Below the pieces are notes generated by a model. The model saw only the letters and a list, made by a program, of their open reading frames with translations, did not search any database and was not told where the DNA came from. This document shows, piece by piece, positions 42,327 through 51,349 of a stretch of DNA of 64,000 nucleotides. A program made the position numbers and the translations under genes. This DNA comes from Kiritimatiellia bacterium. Its GTDB lineage: Bacteria; Verrucomicrobiota; Kiritimatiellia; JAFGHX01. How positions within the stretch are numbered: position 1 is the first letter of the stretch; each line of letters begins with the position of its first letter. The stretch is from contig JAFGHX010000401.1 in NCBI GenBank assembly GCA_016929905.1, forward strand, positions 1 to 64,000, read 5' to 3'.

Positions 42327-45004
42327 GCCGACAGTGTCTCGATCAGGCGTTTGAGCTTCTCGGCTTTCTCCACGAGGTCGTCCTTCAGCGCCTTCTGGGT
42401 TTCCACCACCTTCTTGGGCGCCTTGGTGATGAAGTCCATGTTCCCCAGCTTCTTGTTCACGCGCGCAAGGTGGTCGGAGACCTTCTCCAGTTGGGCCGCG
42501 AGGCGTGCCGTTTCCGCCGTCTTGTCGAACAGCCCCTCGATGGACATGTAGAGGGTCCCCAGCTTGCTCACGCCGCTCGGCATCACGATGCCGCCCGGCT
42601 CGAACGCCTTGTCGATCGTCAGGGCCCGCGCCTTGAGCAACGCCGCGATGGACGAACGGTCTTTTTCCAGAGTCTTCGCGGCCCTGTCGTTGGCCGGTTT
42701 GATGACGAACTGCAGTTCCTGCGACGGGAGCAGCCCGTAATCCTTCATGAGCGTTCGGCCGATTCGGATGAGGTCGTGCTTGTCGTCGACATACGAAACG
42801 ATCTGGCGTTTCACGCCGAGCTTCTGCAGCTCTTCCTCTTCCATGGCCTTTGGCCAGGGCGCACGCATGATGGAATCGGATTCGGCGCCGTAGCCCATCG
42901 CATGCCAGAGCTCCTCGGTGATGAACGGCATCAGCGGGTGCAGGAGGCGCAGGGCGTGGGAAAGCGCGTAGTGCATGACCTTCAGCACCTGCTCACGGCG
43001 CGCGGCGTCGTTGCCGTAGAGAATGTCTTTGGAGTACTCCACGTACCAGTCGCAGTACTGATGCCAGACAAACTCGTACAGGCTGTGGGCGACGTCGTTG
43101 AACCGGTACCGCTTCAGATTCTCCGTGCAGGCCGCAATGGTTTCCTGCAGGCGCGCGATGATGTGTTTGTCGTCCGCGGACAGCAGCCTCATCTTCAGGC
43201 TGTAGTCGGTGGGGTCGACGGCGCCGTTCTTCATCTGCATCTGGATATAGCGGGCCGCGTTCCAGATTTTGGTGCAGAAGTTGCGCCCGATCTCGAACTT
43301 GTCGTTCGAGACGTACACGTCCTGGCCGGTCGCGGTGATCATCATGAGGCTGAATCGCAGCGAATCGGCGCTGTACTGCTCGATGATGTCGAGCGGGTCG
43401 ATCGAATTGCCGAGGCTCTTGCTCATCTTGAGCCCCTCATCATCGCGCACGGTGCCGTGGATGTACACCTCCCGGAACGGGATGTCGCCCATGAATTCGA
43501 ACCCGGCCATGATCATGCGCGCGACCCAGAAGAAGATGATTTCCGAGGCGGTCACCAGGGCATGCGACGGGTAGTAGAAAGCGAGATCCGCGTTGCCTTC
43601 GGGCCAGCCGAACGAGCTGAACGGCCAGAGCCAGGAGGAGAACCATGTGTCGAGCACATCCTCATCCTGGCGGATCTTGTCGGCCCGGCACGCGGGGCAG
43701 GCGGCCGGCTGTTCCTTGCTGGCCCATTCGTGCCCGCATCCCTCGCAGGCGAAGACGGGGATCCGGTGTCCCCACCAGATCTGGCGCGAGATGCACCAGT
43801 CGCGGATATTCTCCATCCATTCGAGGTAGACTTTCGTCCAGCGCTCCGGAATGAACCGGATGCGGCCGTCTTTGACCGCGTCGATCGCGGGCTTGGCGAG
43901 CGGCTTCATCTTCACGAACCACTGCGGTGAGAGCCTCGGTTCCACCATGGTATGGCAGCGGTAGCAATGCCCGACGGAATGCGCGTGCTCCTCAACCTTC
44001 TCCAGCAGTTTGCGGGCCCTGAGGTCCTCCACGATCTTCTCCCGGCACGCGAACCGGTCCAGGCCCGCATACGGGCCGGCTTCCTTGTTCATGGTGCCGT
44101 CGCCGTTCATCACGTTGATTTGCGGCAGGCCGTGGCGCCGGCCCATTTCGAAGTCGTTCGGGTCGTGCGCGGGCGTGACCTTCACGATGCCCGTCCCGAA
44201 TTCGCGGTCGACGAACGCGTCCTTGACGACCGTCAGTTCCCGCTCCAGAATCGGCAACAGAACCGTCTTCGCCTGCAGCTCGTCAAAGCGCGGGTCCAGC
44301 GGATGGAGGGCCAGGCCCGTATCGCCGAGCAGCGTCTCGGGCCGGGTGGTGGCCACCGTCACGTATTCGCGTTTCTTCCCGTTCTTGATCGGGTAGCGGA
44401 TGTAGTACAGCTTGCCCTTCACGGGCTCGTGCTCGCTCTCCTCGTCGGCCAGGGCGGTCTGGCAGCGCGGGCACCAGTTGATGATGTAATTGCCGCGGTA
44501 GACCAGCCCCTTCTCGTACAGGCGGATGAACACCTCAGCCACGGCGTTGCTGAGCCCTTCGTCCATGGTGAAGCGCTCGCGCGCCCAGTCGCATGAGGCG
44601 CCCAGCTTCTTGAGCTGCGCGATGATCGTCCCGCCGTACTTGCGCTGCCAGTCCCACACCCGCTCGATAAACGCCTCGCGGCCGAGATCGTCGCGCGTCT
44701 TCTTTTCCTCCAGCAGCGCGCGTTCCACCACGTTCTGCGTGGCGATACCCGCGTGGTCCGTGCCGGGCAGCCAGACGGTGTTGCGCCCCTTCATCCGTTG
44801 CCAGCGGATCAGGATGTCCTGAATCGTGTTGTTCAGCGCGTGGCCCATGTGCAGGATGCCGGTGACGTTCGGCGGCGGGATGACGATGCAGTAGGCTTCG
44901 CCCCCCCGGTCGGGCTGGCTGTGGAAAGCGCCCTTCTGTTCCCACCACGCATACCACTTGTCTTCGACCCGTTTCGGATCGTATGTCTTGTCCAATTCAA
45001 TCAT
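42323..45004 (-). CDS. valS: Valyl-tRNA synthetase
   Basis: 893 residues from the ATG at 45004 (MIELDKTYDP); a longer open frame upstream overlaps cimA antisense-free and is not coding. HMGHALNNT (HIGH) near residue 46, LPGTDHAGIATQ, the editing (CP1) domain with ATTRPETLLGDTG, and KMSKSLGNSIDP. The C-terminal coiled coil is present (LEKVSDHLARVNKKL). The start overlaps the cimA stop by four bases (ATGA). Standard length is about 880-950. Confidence 0.97.
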   Translation of the reverse strand: MIELDKTYDPKRVEDKWYAWWEQKGAFHSQPDRGGEAYCIVIPPPNVTGILHMGHALNNTIQDILIRWQRMKGRNTVWLPGTDHAGIATQNVVERALLEEKKTRDDLGREAFIERVWDWQRKYGGTIIAQLKKLGASCDWARERFTMDEGLSNAVAEVFIRLYEKGLVYRGNYIINWCPRCQTALADEESEHEPVKGKLYYIRYPIKNGKKREYVTVATTRPETLLGDTGLALHPLDPRFDELQAKTVLLPILERELTVVKDAFVDREFGTGIVKVTPAHDPNDFEMGRRHGLPQINVMNGDGTMNKEAGPYAGLDRFACREKIVEDLRARKLLEKVEEHAHSVGHCYRCHTMVEPRLSPQWFVKMKPLAKPAIDAVKDGRIRFIPERWTKVYLEWMENIRDWCISRQIWWGHRIPVFACEGCGHEWASKEQPAACPACRADKIRQDEDVLDTWFSSWLWPFSSFGWPEGNADLAFYYPSHALVTASEIIFFWVARMIMAGFEFMGDIPFREVYIHGTVRDDEGLKMSKSLGNSIDPLDIIEQYSADSLRFSLMMITATGQDVYVSNDKFEIGRNFCTKIWNAARYIQMQMKNGAVDPTDYSLKMRLLSADDKHIIARLQETIAACTENLKRYRFNDVAHSLYEFVWHQYCDWYVEYSKDILYGNDAARREQVLKVMHYALSHALRLLHPLMPFITEELWHAMGYGAESDSIMRAPWPKAMEEEELQKLGVKRQIVSYVDDKHDLIRIGRTLMKDYGLLPSQELQFVIKPANDRAAKTLEKDRSSIAALLKARALTIDKAFEPGGIVMPSGVSKLGTLYMSIEGLFDKTAETARLAAQLEKVSDHLARVNKKLGNMDFITKAPKKVVETQKALKDDLVEKAEKLKRLIETLSA

Positions 45005-46653
45005 CTTGCACCCGTCTTGGGCCCGCGCGCCGCCCGGTCTGCCGGCGCGTGGCTGTCGCCGCCCTTCCTCTTCCCTCTGCGCTTGCCCTCCTCGCGGAAC
45101 AGCTTGTATTCCACGCTGTCGAGCAGCGCTTCCCAGGAGGCCTCGATGATATTCTCCGAGACGCCAACGGTGCCCCAGGTGTCTTCCCCGTCGGTGGATT
45201 CGACCAGGACCCGCGTCGTAGCCGCGGTGGCCTCTTCGGGATCGAGGATACTCACCCGGAAATCCGTCAGCCGCACATCGGCGATTTCGGGGTAGAACCG
45301 GATCAGCGCCTTGCGCAGCGCGTTGTCCAGTGCGTTGACCGGCCCGTCGCCCTCGCCCACGGTGTGCGCCTCCTCGCCGTTGACCCGCACCTTGATCGTG
45401 GCCTCCGACACGCAGCGCCGGTTCTTGCCGCGTTTTTCGACGAAGACTTTGAACTGTTTCAGGTCGAAAAACGGCTTGTGCTTCTTGAGTACCTTCTGGA
45501 TCAGAATCTCGAAGGAGGCCTCGGCCGCCTCGTAGGCGTAGCCTTTCCCTTCGAACTTCTTGAGTTCTTCCAGAATCCGGCGGACTTTCGGGGAGGACTT
45601 GTTCAGCCCGCGAACTCCGAGATCCAGCGCCTTGAGCAAAACGTTGCTGCTCCCGGACCATTCGGAGATGAGAACGCGCCGCTGGTTGCCCACCGCTTCC
45701 GGTTCGATGTGCTCAAAGCTGCGCGGGTTTTTCTTGATCGCGTCGACGTGCATGCCGCCCTTATGGGCGAATGCGCTTTCGCCCACGAATGCCGCTTTCT
45801 TCCCGTGGCGGACATTGGCCAGCTCCTCCACACAAAGCGCGAGATTCCGCAACTCCGTCAGGCTGCCCGGTTTGCAGCAGGCCAGTCCCATCTTGATCTG
45901 CAGGACGGGGATCGCGCTGCACAAATTGCAGTTGCCGCAACGCTCCCCGTATCCGTTGACGGTGCCCTGGACGTGGACGGCACCGGCCCGGACGGCTTCA
46001 ACCGTGTTCGCCACCGCCAGTTCGGAGTCGTTGTGCGTGTGGATGCCCACCGGGACGGGCGCGGCCCTGCGCACCGCACGGGTCATGTCGTAGACCTCCT
46101 TCGGGAGGCTCCCGCCGTTCGTGTCGCACAGGACCACCAGGTCCGCGCCCGCCTCTATGGCCGCTTTCAGGGCCGACATCGCAAAGGCGGGACTGTCCTT
46201 GTAGCCGTCGAAAAAGTGTTCCGCGTCGAAAATGACCTCCTTGCCCTTTTCCTTGAGGTAGCGGACGGTCTCGCCGATCATCTTCCGGTTCTCCGCCGCC
46301 GTGGTGCGAAGCACGTCGGACACGTGCAGGCTCCAGGCCTTTCCGAAAATCGTGACTACGTCCGTCTCCGCCGCCAGCAGCTGCATGACATTGGCATCCT
46401 CGGCCACGCGGGTCGCCTTTCGACGCGTACTGCCGAAGGCCGTCACCTTGGCGCGGGTCAGCGGCCTGCGCCGGACGCGCCGGAAAAAGGCCATGTCCTT
46501 CGGGTTCGAGACGGCATAGCCGCCCTCGATATAGTCGATGCCGAACCGGTCCAGCTCTTCCGCCAGGCGCAGCTTCCCGGCCAGCGAGAACGAGATACCC
46601 TCGGCCTGGCAGCCGTCCCGCAGTGTCGTGTCGCAGATTTGGATGCGTTTCAT
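45001..46653 (-). CDS. cimA: (R)-citramalate synthase
   Basis: 550 residues from the ATG at 46653 (MKRIQICDTT). A DRE-TIM-type enzyme condensing pyruvate with acetyl-CoA, the threonine-independent route to isoleucine. CDTTLRDG at the N-terminus, metal ligands in HTHNDSELAVAN, GTVNGYGERCGNCNL, and a C-terminal regulatory domain similar to the LeuA allosteric domain. The length and the 540-residue architecture fit the archaeal/bacterial CimA group rather than 2-isopropylmalate synthase. It is first in the cimA-valS-lysS unit: branched-chain precursor synthesis coupled to Val charging. Confidence 0.9.
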   Translation of the reverse strand: MKRIQICDTTLRDGCQAEGISFSLAGKLRLAEELDRFGIDYIEGGYAVSNPKDMAFFRRVRRRPLTRAKVTAFGSTRRKATRVAEDANVMQLLAAETDVVTIFGKAWSLHVSDVLRTTAAENRKMIGETVRYLKEKGKEVIFDAEHFFDGYKDSPAFAMSALKAAIEAGADLVVLCDTNGGSLPKEVYDMTRAVRRAAPVPVGIHTHNDSELAVANTVEAVRAGAVHVQGTVNGYGERCGNCNLCSAIPVLQIKMGLACCKPGSLTELRNLALCVEELANVRHGKKAAFVGESAFAHKGGMHVDAIKKNPRSFEHIEPEAVGNQRRVLISEWSGSSNVLLKALDLGVRGLNKSSPKVRRILEELKKFEGKGYAYEAAEASFEILIQKVLKKHKPFFDLKQFKVFVEKRGKNRRCVSEATIKVRVNGEEAHTVGEGDGPVNALDNALRKALIRFYPEIADVRLTDFRVSILDPEEATAATTRVLVESTDGEDTWGTVGVSENIIEASWEALLDSVEYKLFREEGKRRGKRKGGDSHAPADRAARGPKTGAR

Positions 46654-46669
46654 GCGCCTGTCCCCGCTG

Positions 46670-46693
46670 CCCGCCCGTCCGCAGACGGGCGGG
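46670..46693 (-). promoter_or_regulatory. Perfect hairpin in the cimA leader
   Basis: CCCGCCCGTC (46670-46679) pairs with GACGGGCGGG (46684-46693) around a four-base loop. It sits between the predicted transcription start (about 46710) and the ATG at 46653, 16 bases from the start codon. It could limit ribosome access or be a REP insertion. No T tract follows, so it is not a simple terminator. Confidence 0.6.
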
Positions 46694-46716
46694 GACCCCA
46701 GTTGGGCAAACGTTGG

Positions 46717-46744
46717 TTTATACCACCAAACCGGCCGGATGCAA
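46717..46744 (-). promoter_or_regulatory. Sigma-70-type promoter of cimA-valS-lysS
   Basis: On the minus strand: -35 TTGCAT (46744-46739), 16-base spacer, -10 TATAAA (46722-46717). Confidence 0.65.
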
Positions 46745-46863
46745 GCCCAATCCCGTGCTGCCGGCGTGCTCATGAGTCGTCGCCAGACCGGAATAGGGAA
46801 CGCGGGCGGCTGTCGGCACCGGGCGGGGGTGATGGCGGGGCGTCTTGCCGCGGGTGAGTGCGC

Positions 46864-48231
46864 TTACGGAGTCCGGCCCGTAAGCGCTGGAGCCGGTTCC
46901 TCGGAGCGCTGCCCGGCGGCAAACCGGGGCAGCAGATCGGCGTGCGCCTGCAGGATGTCGTCCAGATAGGCGCGCGCGAAGGCCAGGTCCGTCACGAGCG
47001 GGTCAAGGACCAGCGCCTCCAGCGCTTTGTCTCGGTCCCCGTGTACGGCGGCTTCCACCGCCAGGTCGGCGATCTCGAGCTGCCGGGCGATCAGGCTGCG
47101 GATACCGGGCGGCAGGGCGCGCATCGGCACCCCCTCCAGACTGCCCGGCGACACGCGAGCGGGCACTTCCACGATGGCGTCGTGCGGCAGGTTCGTGATG
47201 CTGCCCCGGTTCGGGATATTGACTGAGATTTCTTCGTAGGGGGGCGCGAGCCCCCACATCGCGCAGATGATGGGGATAGCCCCCTCGCCCGAGAGCCCTT
47301 TGCGGCCGGCCATTGGATCTTTCTCACCGCTGAGATAGCTCGCGATCCGCCGTTCCCATTGGACCGCCTGCTCGCGATAGGCGTGCATCTCCTTGGGCGA
47401 GGTGCGATAACGACGGTTTACCCCGTCCTGCCCCGCGCCCCAGTGGTGCACAAAGTCGGCGATATGCCTGTCGTCGGGCGAAGGAACCCGGCCGAAAACC
47501 TCGAACAGTTCGCGCACGTAGAGCCATTTCGGGATGTCCTCCGCACGGGCTGCCCGAAAGGCCGCTGCGACTTCGGGCCAGGCATTCTCGCGCGTATCGG
47601 CCCACTTTGCGCCGGAAATCCAGTTGAAGTGGTTGATCCCGCAGCCGTGCACGACCATCTGCCGGCCGAGCAGGCGCCCGAGCATGTTCTGCCCGCTCAG
47701 CAATCCATGGCAGAGGCCGACCGTGCGGACACGCGTGTGCCGGTTAACGGCGAGACAGACACGCGTCATGGGATTCGAGAAGTTCAACAGAACGGCGTTC
47801 GGGGCAAGTGCCTCGATGTCGTACGCAATATCCAGAATGGGCGGGATATTGCGCAACGTCAGCGACAAGCCGCCCGGCCCTCCGCATTCTCCCTGCAGCT
47901 CTGCGATCCCGTGCTTCCGGGAAATCGCCAGATCCGTTTCCCACCGATCGATCCTCTGGACCGCCACCGACAGAATCACGAAATCGCTGCCGGACAACGC
48001 TTCACGCCGGTCCGTATGGGACGACACGCGCAGGCCCATGCCGGTGCTGCGGCTGACGAGCTCAAACAGCCGGTGCATGCTCTTCAGTTTGTCTGCGTTC
48101 AGGTCCACCAGCCGGACCTCCGCGCCCTTGAGCGGCGGGGTCTGGCAGATATCGGTACACATGTTGAACCCGAACACGCGGCTGCCCGCGCCGATGAGTG
48201 TGATGACGGGTCTGGTTTGACAGGCTGGCAT
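46864..48231 (-). CDS. Glycoside hydrolase family 4 (alpha-glucosidase/galactosidase/glucuronidase type)
   Basis: 455 residues. NAD+- and metal-dependent glycosidase. N-terminal Rossmann motif ITLIGAGSRVFGFN, ECGGPGGLSLTLRNIP, the NFSNPMTR loop, the metal Cys and His in GLCHG (about 200), and GINHFNW near 224. GH4 enzymes hydrolyse alpha- or beta-linked (sometimes 6-phospho) glycosides by an oxidation-elimination route. The substrate class cannot be fixed by eye. It is preceded by an AraC regulator on the same strand. Confidence 0.87.
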   Translation of the reverse strand: MPACQTRPVITLIGAGSRVFGFNMCTDICQTPPLKGAEVRLVDLNADKLKSMHRLFELVSRSTGMGLRVSSHTDRREALSGSDFVILSVAVQRIDRWETDLAISRKHGIAELQGECGGPGGLSLTLRNIPPILDIAYDIEALAPNAVLLNFSNPMTRVCLAVNRHTRVRTVGLCHGLLSGQNMLGRLLGRQMVVHGCGINHFNWISGAKWADTRENAWPEVAAAFRAARAEDIPKWLYVRELFEVFGRVPSPDDRHIADFVHHWGAGQDGVNRRYRTSPKEMHAYREQAVQWERRIASYLSGEKDPMAGRKGLSGEGAIPIICAMWGLAPPYEEISVNIPNRGSITNLPHDAIVEVPARVSPGSLEGVPMRALPPGIRSLIARQLEIADLAVEAAVHGDRDKALEALVLDPLVTDLAFARAYLDDILQAHADLLPRFAAGQRSEEPAPALTGRTP

Positions 48232-48462
48232 GGGTCCCCCTCCCGAATCGATGAACGCCGCATGGCATTGTGATGCGTGGCCCTTCAGTCATATTCTCGC
48301 CGGTTAGCTCCGCGTCCACCACCAGGATTGGGTGAGAGGGTAGTACAATTCGGCGGCCGGCCGGCCACAACAGGTAGCGGTGCACAACGCGGGTATCGAC
48401 GGGCCCAACGAAGCGCGATTTGTCGCGCCATGGCTCAACGGGTGACGCTGGCCGCCCCTCCG

Positions 48463-49299
48463 CTACACGTTTCGCCCGCGCCGGTACTGGTTGGGAGTGA
48501 GCCGGCAGAGCTTCTTGAACGTGCGGTTGAACAGGGAGAGATTCTCGAAGCCGGTTTCGAACGCGATGGTGATGACTTTCTTGTCCGTGCTGCGCAGCAG
48601 ATCCTTGGCGATCCCGATCCGGTATTCGTTCAGGAACTGCACGAAGGTCTTGCCCGTGTGCCTCCTGAACAGTTCCGAGAAATGGCGCACCGACAGTCCG
48701 CAGCGTTTGGCGCATTCCGGCAGGTGGAAGTGCTGGTCGTAGTGCAGCCGCAGGTAGGTGACGGCTTGCCGGACCCGTTCGTCCATTTCCCCGTCTCCGG
48801 GGTTGGCGGCCTGGTGGATGAGGCGGTAGATTTCGGTCAACAGCAGAATGAGCAGCGCCTTGATGGTGTCGGCGCTGCCCGCGCCGGCTTCGTTATGTTC
48901 CATGAGCATACGCCGGATCAAAGGCTTGAGGTGCAGTGTCGTCTGGGGCGGTCTGAGCACGATCGGGTTTGTCTTCTTGAACGCGCTTAGCAGCGCGGGC
49001 AACAGAGAAAAGGGCGCCGGATACCCGTAGCCGAAGCATATCATGAGCTGGTGCAGCGGGTGCCCGGGGCTGTCCGTGCAGCGGTGCAACACGCGTCCGT
49101 CACAGAACAGCAGTGTATCCGGCTCCACCGGAATGATCGTCCGACGCCGCCCCTTCATACTCTCGTAAGCGCCCTGCCCGCCGATGATCAGAGTCAGCTC
49201 ACAAAAGTTCTGCGTGTGGAACCGTCCACGATAGTCCGGCGGGTGTATCTTCTCCGCAATCGAGAAGTAGCGCCTGTTCTTTGCCGTGAACGTTCCCAT
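48463..49299 (-). CDS. AraC-family transcriptional regulator
   Basis: 278 residues. An N-terminal cupin-type sensor (FHTQNFCELTLIIGGQGAYE, IIPVEPDTLLFCDGRVLH), then two C-terminal helix-turn-helix motifs (HLPECAKRCGLSVRHFSELF and VITIAFETGFENLSLFNRTF). It lies 231 bases upstream of the GH4 gene in the same orientation, so it probably senses a sugar and activates that gene. Confidence 0.9.
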   Translation of the reverse strand: MGTFTAKNRRYFSIAEKIHPPDYRGRFHTQNFCELTLIIGGQGAYESMKGRRRTIIPVEPDTLLFCDGRVLHRCTDSPGHPLHQLMICFGYGYPAPFSLLPALLSAFKKTNPIVLRPPQTTLHLKPLIRRMLMEHNEAGAGSADTIKALLILLLTEIYRLIHQAANPGDGEMDERVRQAVTYLRLHYDQHFHLPECAKRCGLSVRHFSELFRRHTGKTFVQFLNEYRIGIAKDLLRSTDKKVITIAFETGFENLSLFNRTFKKLCRLTPNQYRRGRNV

Positions 49300-49600
49300 C
49301 GGGTGCGCCTCGGGTGGCGACGTCTGCGCCTCGGCTGCAGGCCCGCTTGGCGAGCGGCCTCAGTTCGCCGCGCCGCAGCCTTTCTCTACCCGGAAACACG
49401 ATCGGAATCAACTCGGAACTTCCGCGGCGGAGTTTACCAACTCCGCCACTTCGCCCCCTGCTCGGCCGCCCGCGATTGGGTGAGGAGAGGCGATAACGGC
49501 ACCGCGACGCCGCTTGGGGCGCGCGCCAGTTGCGTTTGGAAGCGGCGAGCCTGCGCCGCGCGCCGGACTCCAGCGTGCGAGGAATGCGGCTTTCGCCGGG
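49300..49600. other. Gene-free region with a perfect hairpin
   Basis: 301 bases between the AraC start and the methyltransferase stop. GGCGGAGTT-TACC-AACTCCGCC (49426-49447) is a perfect 9-base stem that can act as a terminator or be another REP family. Near 49541 is AAGCGGCGAGCC, a partial REP-B. I see no gene. Confidence 0.5.
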
Positions 49601-51115
49601 TCACGAAGCCGAAGCCGGCACGAAGGCGGGCGCGCATGCTTCCGCGAGCAGCGTGCGCCCGGCGTGCGCGACCACGGCGTCGATGGCTTTCGCGACGTCG
49701 TCCGCCACCACGAGTTCGGGGTCCATGTCCCAGAGCTCGCGGGCCTGTTGGCCGGCCTTCTGCGTGAAGCCGGGCAGGGCCTGGGCGTGCGCGGAGTCCC
49801 AACTGCAGTGTTCGAAGAGGCGGGACAGATGCAGGACATCCCGGAAGGTTTCAGCGGTATGCGGATCGGTGAGGAATTCGCCGCCCGGCCCGACGCGCTC
49901 GACGGCGTCGAGCGCCAGCGTGTGTGCGTTGACGTCGATGGGCCGGAGCATCCAGTGCATGGCGCCGGCGAACGCGTTGTCCATCACCAGTTGGAGCGGC
50001 GAGAATGTCAGCGCATTTTCCAGGTGGCCCGCGGTGCCCACGCCCACGGCGCCGGCCAGGACCGGGTAGACCAGGCTCATGGCTTTCTCGAACCCGACCT
50101 GTTCGTCGTAGAAGCAGCCGTCGGTTTTCAGTCCGTGCACGCCGCTGGGGCAGCCGTAGAATTCGGTGATGAGCTGGACCCGCGCGGCCAGCATCGGCCA
50201 GCGCTCGGGCGCCGAATAGCGGTACAGGCCGGACTGCATATCACAGGCAGACGGGATAATATCCACGCCGATGACCGCGTCTTCGTCGATCGCGTGGGCG
50301 AGCACGACCGGTCCGAGCGTCTCGGCGATGCCCTGCGCCAGCGTGCCGGCCGGCGTCATCGGCGCGGTGGCGCCGCCGTTCGGCATCGTGTCGAGCGTCT
50401 GCGGAAAGCCGCGGCGGATGTATTCCATGAAGATATCGACCATATTGTGATCGAAACACAGCGGTGAGCGCGCTTCGCCGTAGCCGACGAGAATGGGTTC
50501 CGCCTTCAGCGCCGCGAGGCTGCCCTTGATGATGGTCCCGATCTCGATCAGGTAGGGGATGTCTTCCTTCTTGAATGTCTCGACCCCGCCGAACTTGACT
50601 GTGCGCTTGGCGAGCTCCGCCGCCATCGCTACCGGGCGAAGGGGGTAGGGCGTGTGCTGATCCGAAACGGGCAGCCCGGTGTAGTCGATGTGCGGCAGGT
50701 GGTTCACCAGGTGAATGGCGCGCCGCACATCGTCGAGCGTGGCCCGGCGGCGGGTGCCGTCCAGGTCGTGGATGAAGCAGCAGAACCCGCCGGCATTGAC
50801 CGTGAAATCCGGGCGGATGCGATGGGGTTCTCGCCGGAACCGGATGTGACTGTAGCGCTGGCAGGTCCGTTCCGGGGTCCGGTCCGGGCGGTCGTATGCC
50901 GCGCGCATTCGGGCCACGGACTCGCGAACCCGTCCCTTCGGGAATTTTACCCGCCAGCGGCCTTCGTCCACCGCGCACCCGGCCTCCTCCAATAGGGTCA
51001 GGGCCTCGGGGTGTTCGATGCGCATGCCGACCGTTTCGAGGATTGTGAGGGCGGCTTCGTGAATGCGCTCCATTTCGTCGAACGACAGCACGCGAATTGG
51101 GGCCGAGAGTTGCAT
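49601..51115 (-). CDS. MttB-superfamily methyltransferase (non-pyrrolysine)
   Basis: 504 residues from the ATG at 51115, with AGGAGG upstream (MQLSAPIRVL). An MttB-type TIM barrel: ALTILETVGMRIEHPEALTL, VNAGGFCCFIHDLDGTRRRA, and NGGATAPMTPAGTLAQGIAE. No in-frame TAG replaces the pyrrolysine position, so it belongs to the non-Pyl branch that demethylates quaternary amines such as glycine betaine, carnitine or proline betaine onto a corrinoid protein. No corrinoid-protein or activase gene is adjacent, leaving the methyl acceptor unknown. Confidence 0.82.
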   Translation of the reverse strand: MQLSAPIRVLSFDEMERIHEAALTILETVGMRIEHPEALTLLEEAGCAVDEGRWRVKFPKGRVRESVARMRAAYDRPDRTPERTCQRYSHIRFRREPHRIRPDFTVNAGGFCCFIHDLDGTRRRATLDDVRRAIHLVNHLPHIDYTGLPVSDQHTPYPLRPVAMAAELAKRTVKFGGVETFKKEDIPYLIEIGTIIKGSLAALKAEPILVGYGEARSPLCFDHNMVDIFMEYIRRGFPQTLDTMPNGGATAPMTPAGTLAQGIAETLGPVVLAHAIDEDAVIGVDIIPSACDMQSGLYRYSAPERWPMLAARVQLITEFYGCPSGVHGLKTDGCFYDEQVGFEKAMSLVYPVLAGAVGVGTAGHLENALTFSPLQLVMDNAFAGAMHWMLRPIDVNAHTLALDAVERVGPGGEFLTDPHTAETFRDVLHLSRLFEHCSWDSAHAQALPGFTQKAGQQARELWDMDPELVVADDVAKAIDAVVAHAGRTLLAEACAPAFVPASAS

Positions 51116-51215
51116 AGGTGTTGCCTCCTGCCGGCCGGCGAGGGTGCGGGCGGCCGTGTTCGTTCGCCGCTCGGCGCCGGCATCAGGAGGATGTCGCAGG
51201 GGCGAGCGCGGGGCC

Positions 51216-51239
51216 ACCACTATTGGGAGAATAGGTGGT
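51216..51239 (-). promoter_or_regulatory. Inverted repeat upstream of the MttB-type gene
   Basis: ACCACTATT (51216-51224) pairs with AATAGGTGGT (51230-51239; one extra G). It lies about 100 bases upstream of the methyltransferase start, a suitable place for an operator. No promoter hexamers are convincing. Confidence 0.3.
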
Positions 51240-51349
51240 ACCAAACGGTGGCAGGCAGGAGCGTTGGGAACGCCGCCGGCGCTCCCGGGCAGGGCAAAGG
51301 CCGTTACACGCGTGAGTCCGCCACTGCGCCTGTCGGTGCGCTTGTCCGC

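Noticed and set aside
45005..45661. N-terminal extension of valS into the cimA region
   Set aside because: The extension has low-complexity composition and overlaps cimA in another frame; the ATG at 45004 gives the normal ValRS N-terminus and the ATGA coupling.
49601..51115. Pyrrolysine-containing trimethylamine methyltransferase
   Set aside because: No in-frame amber codon occurs in the gene, and no pylT/pylS-like genes are in the window.
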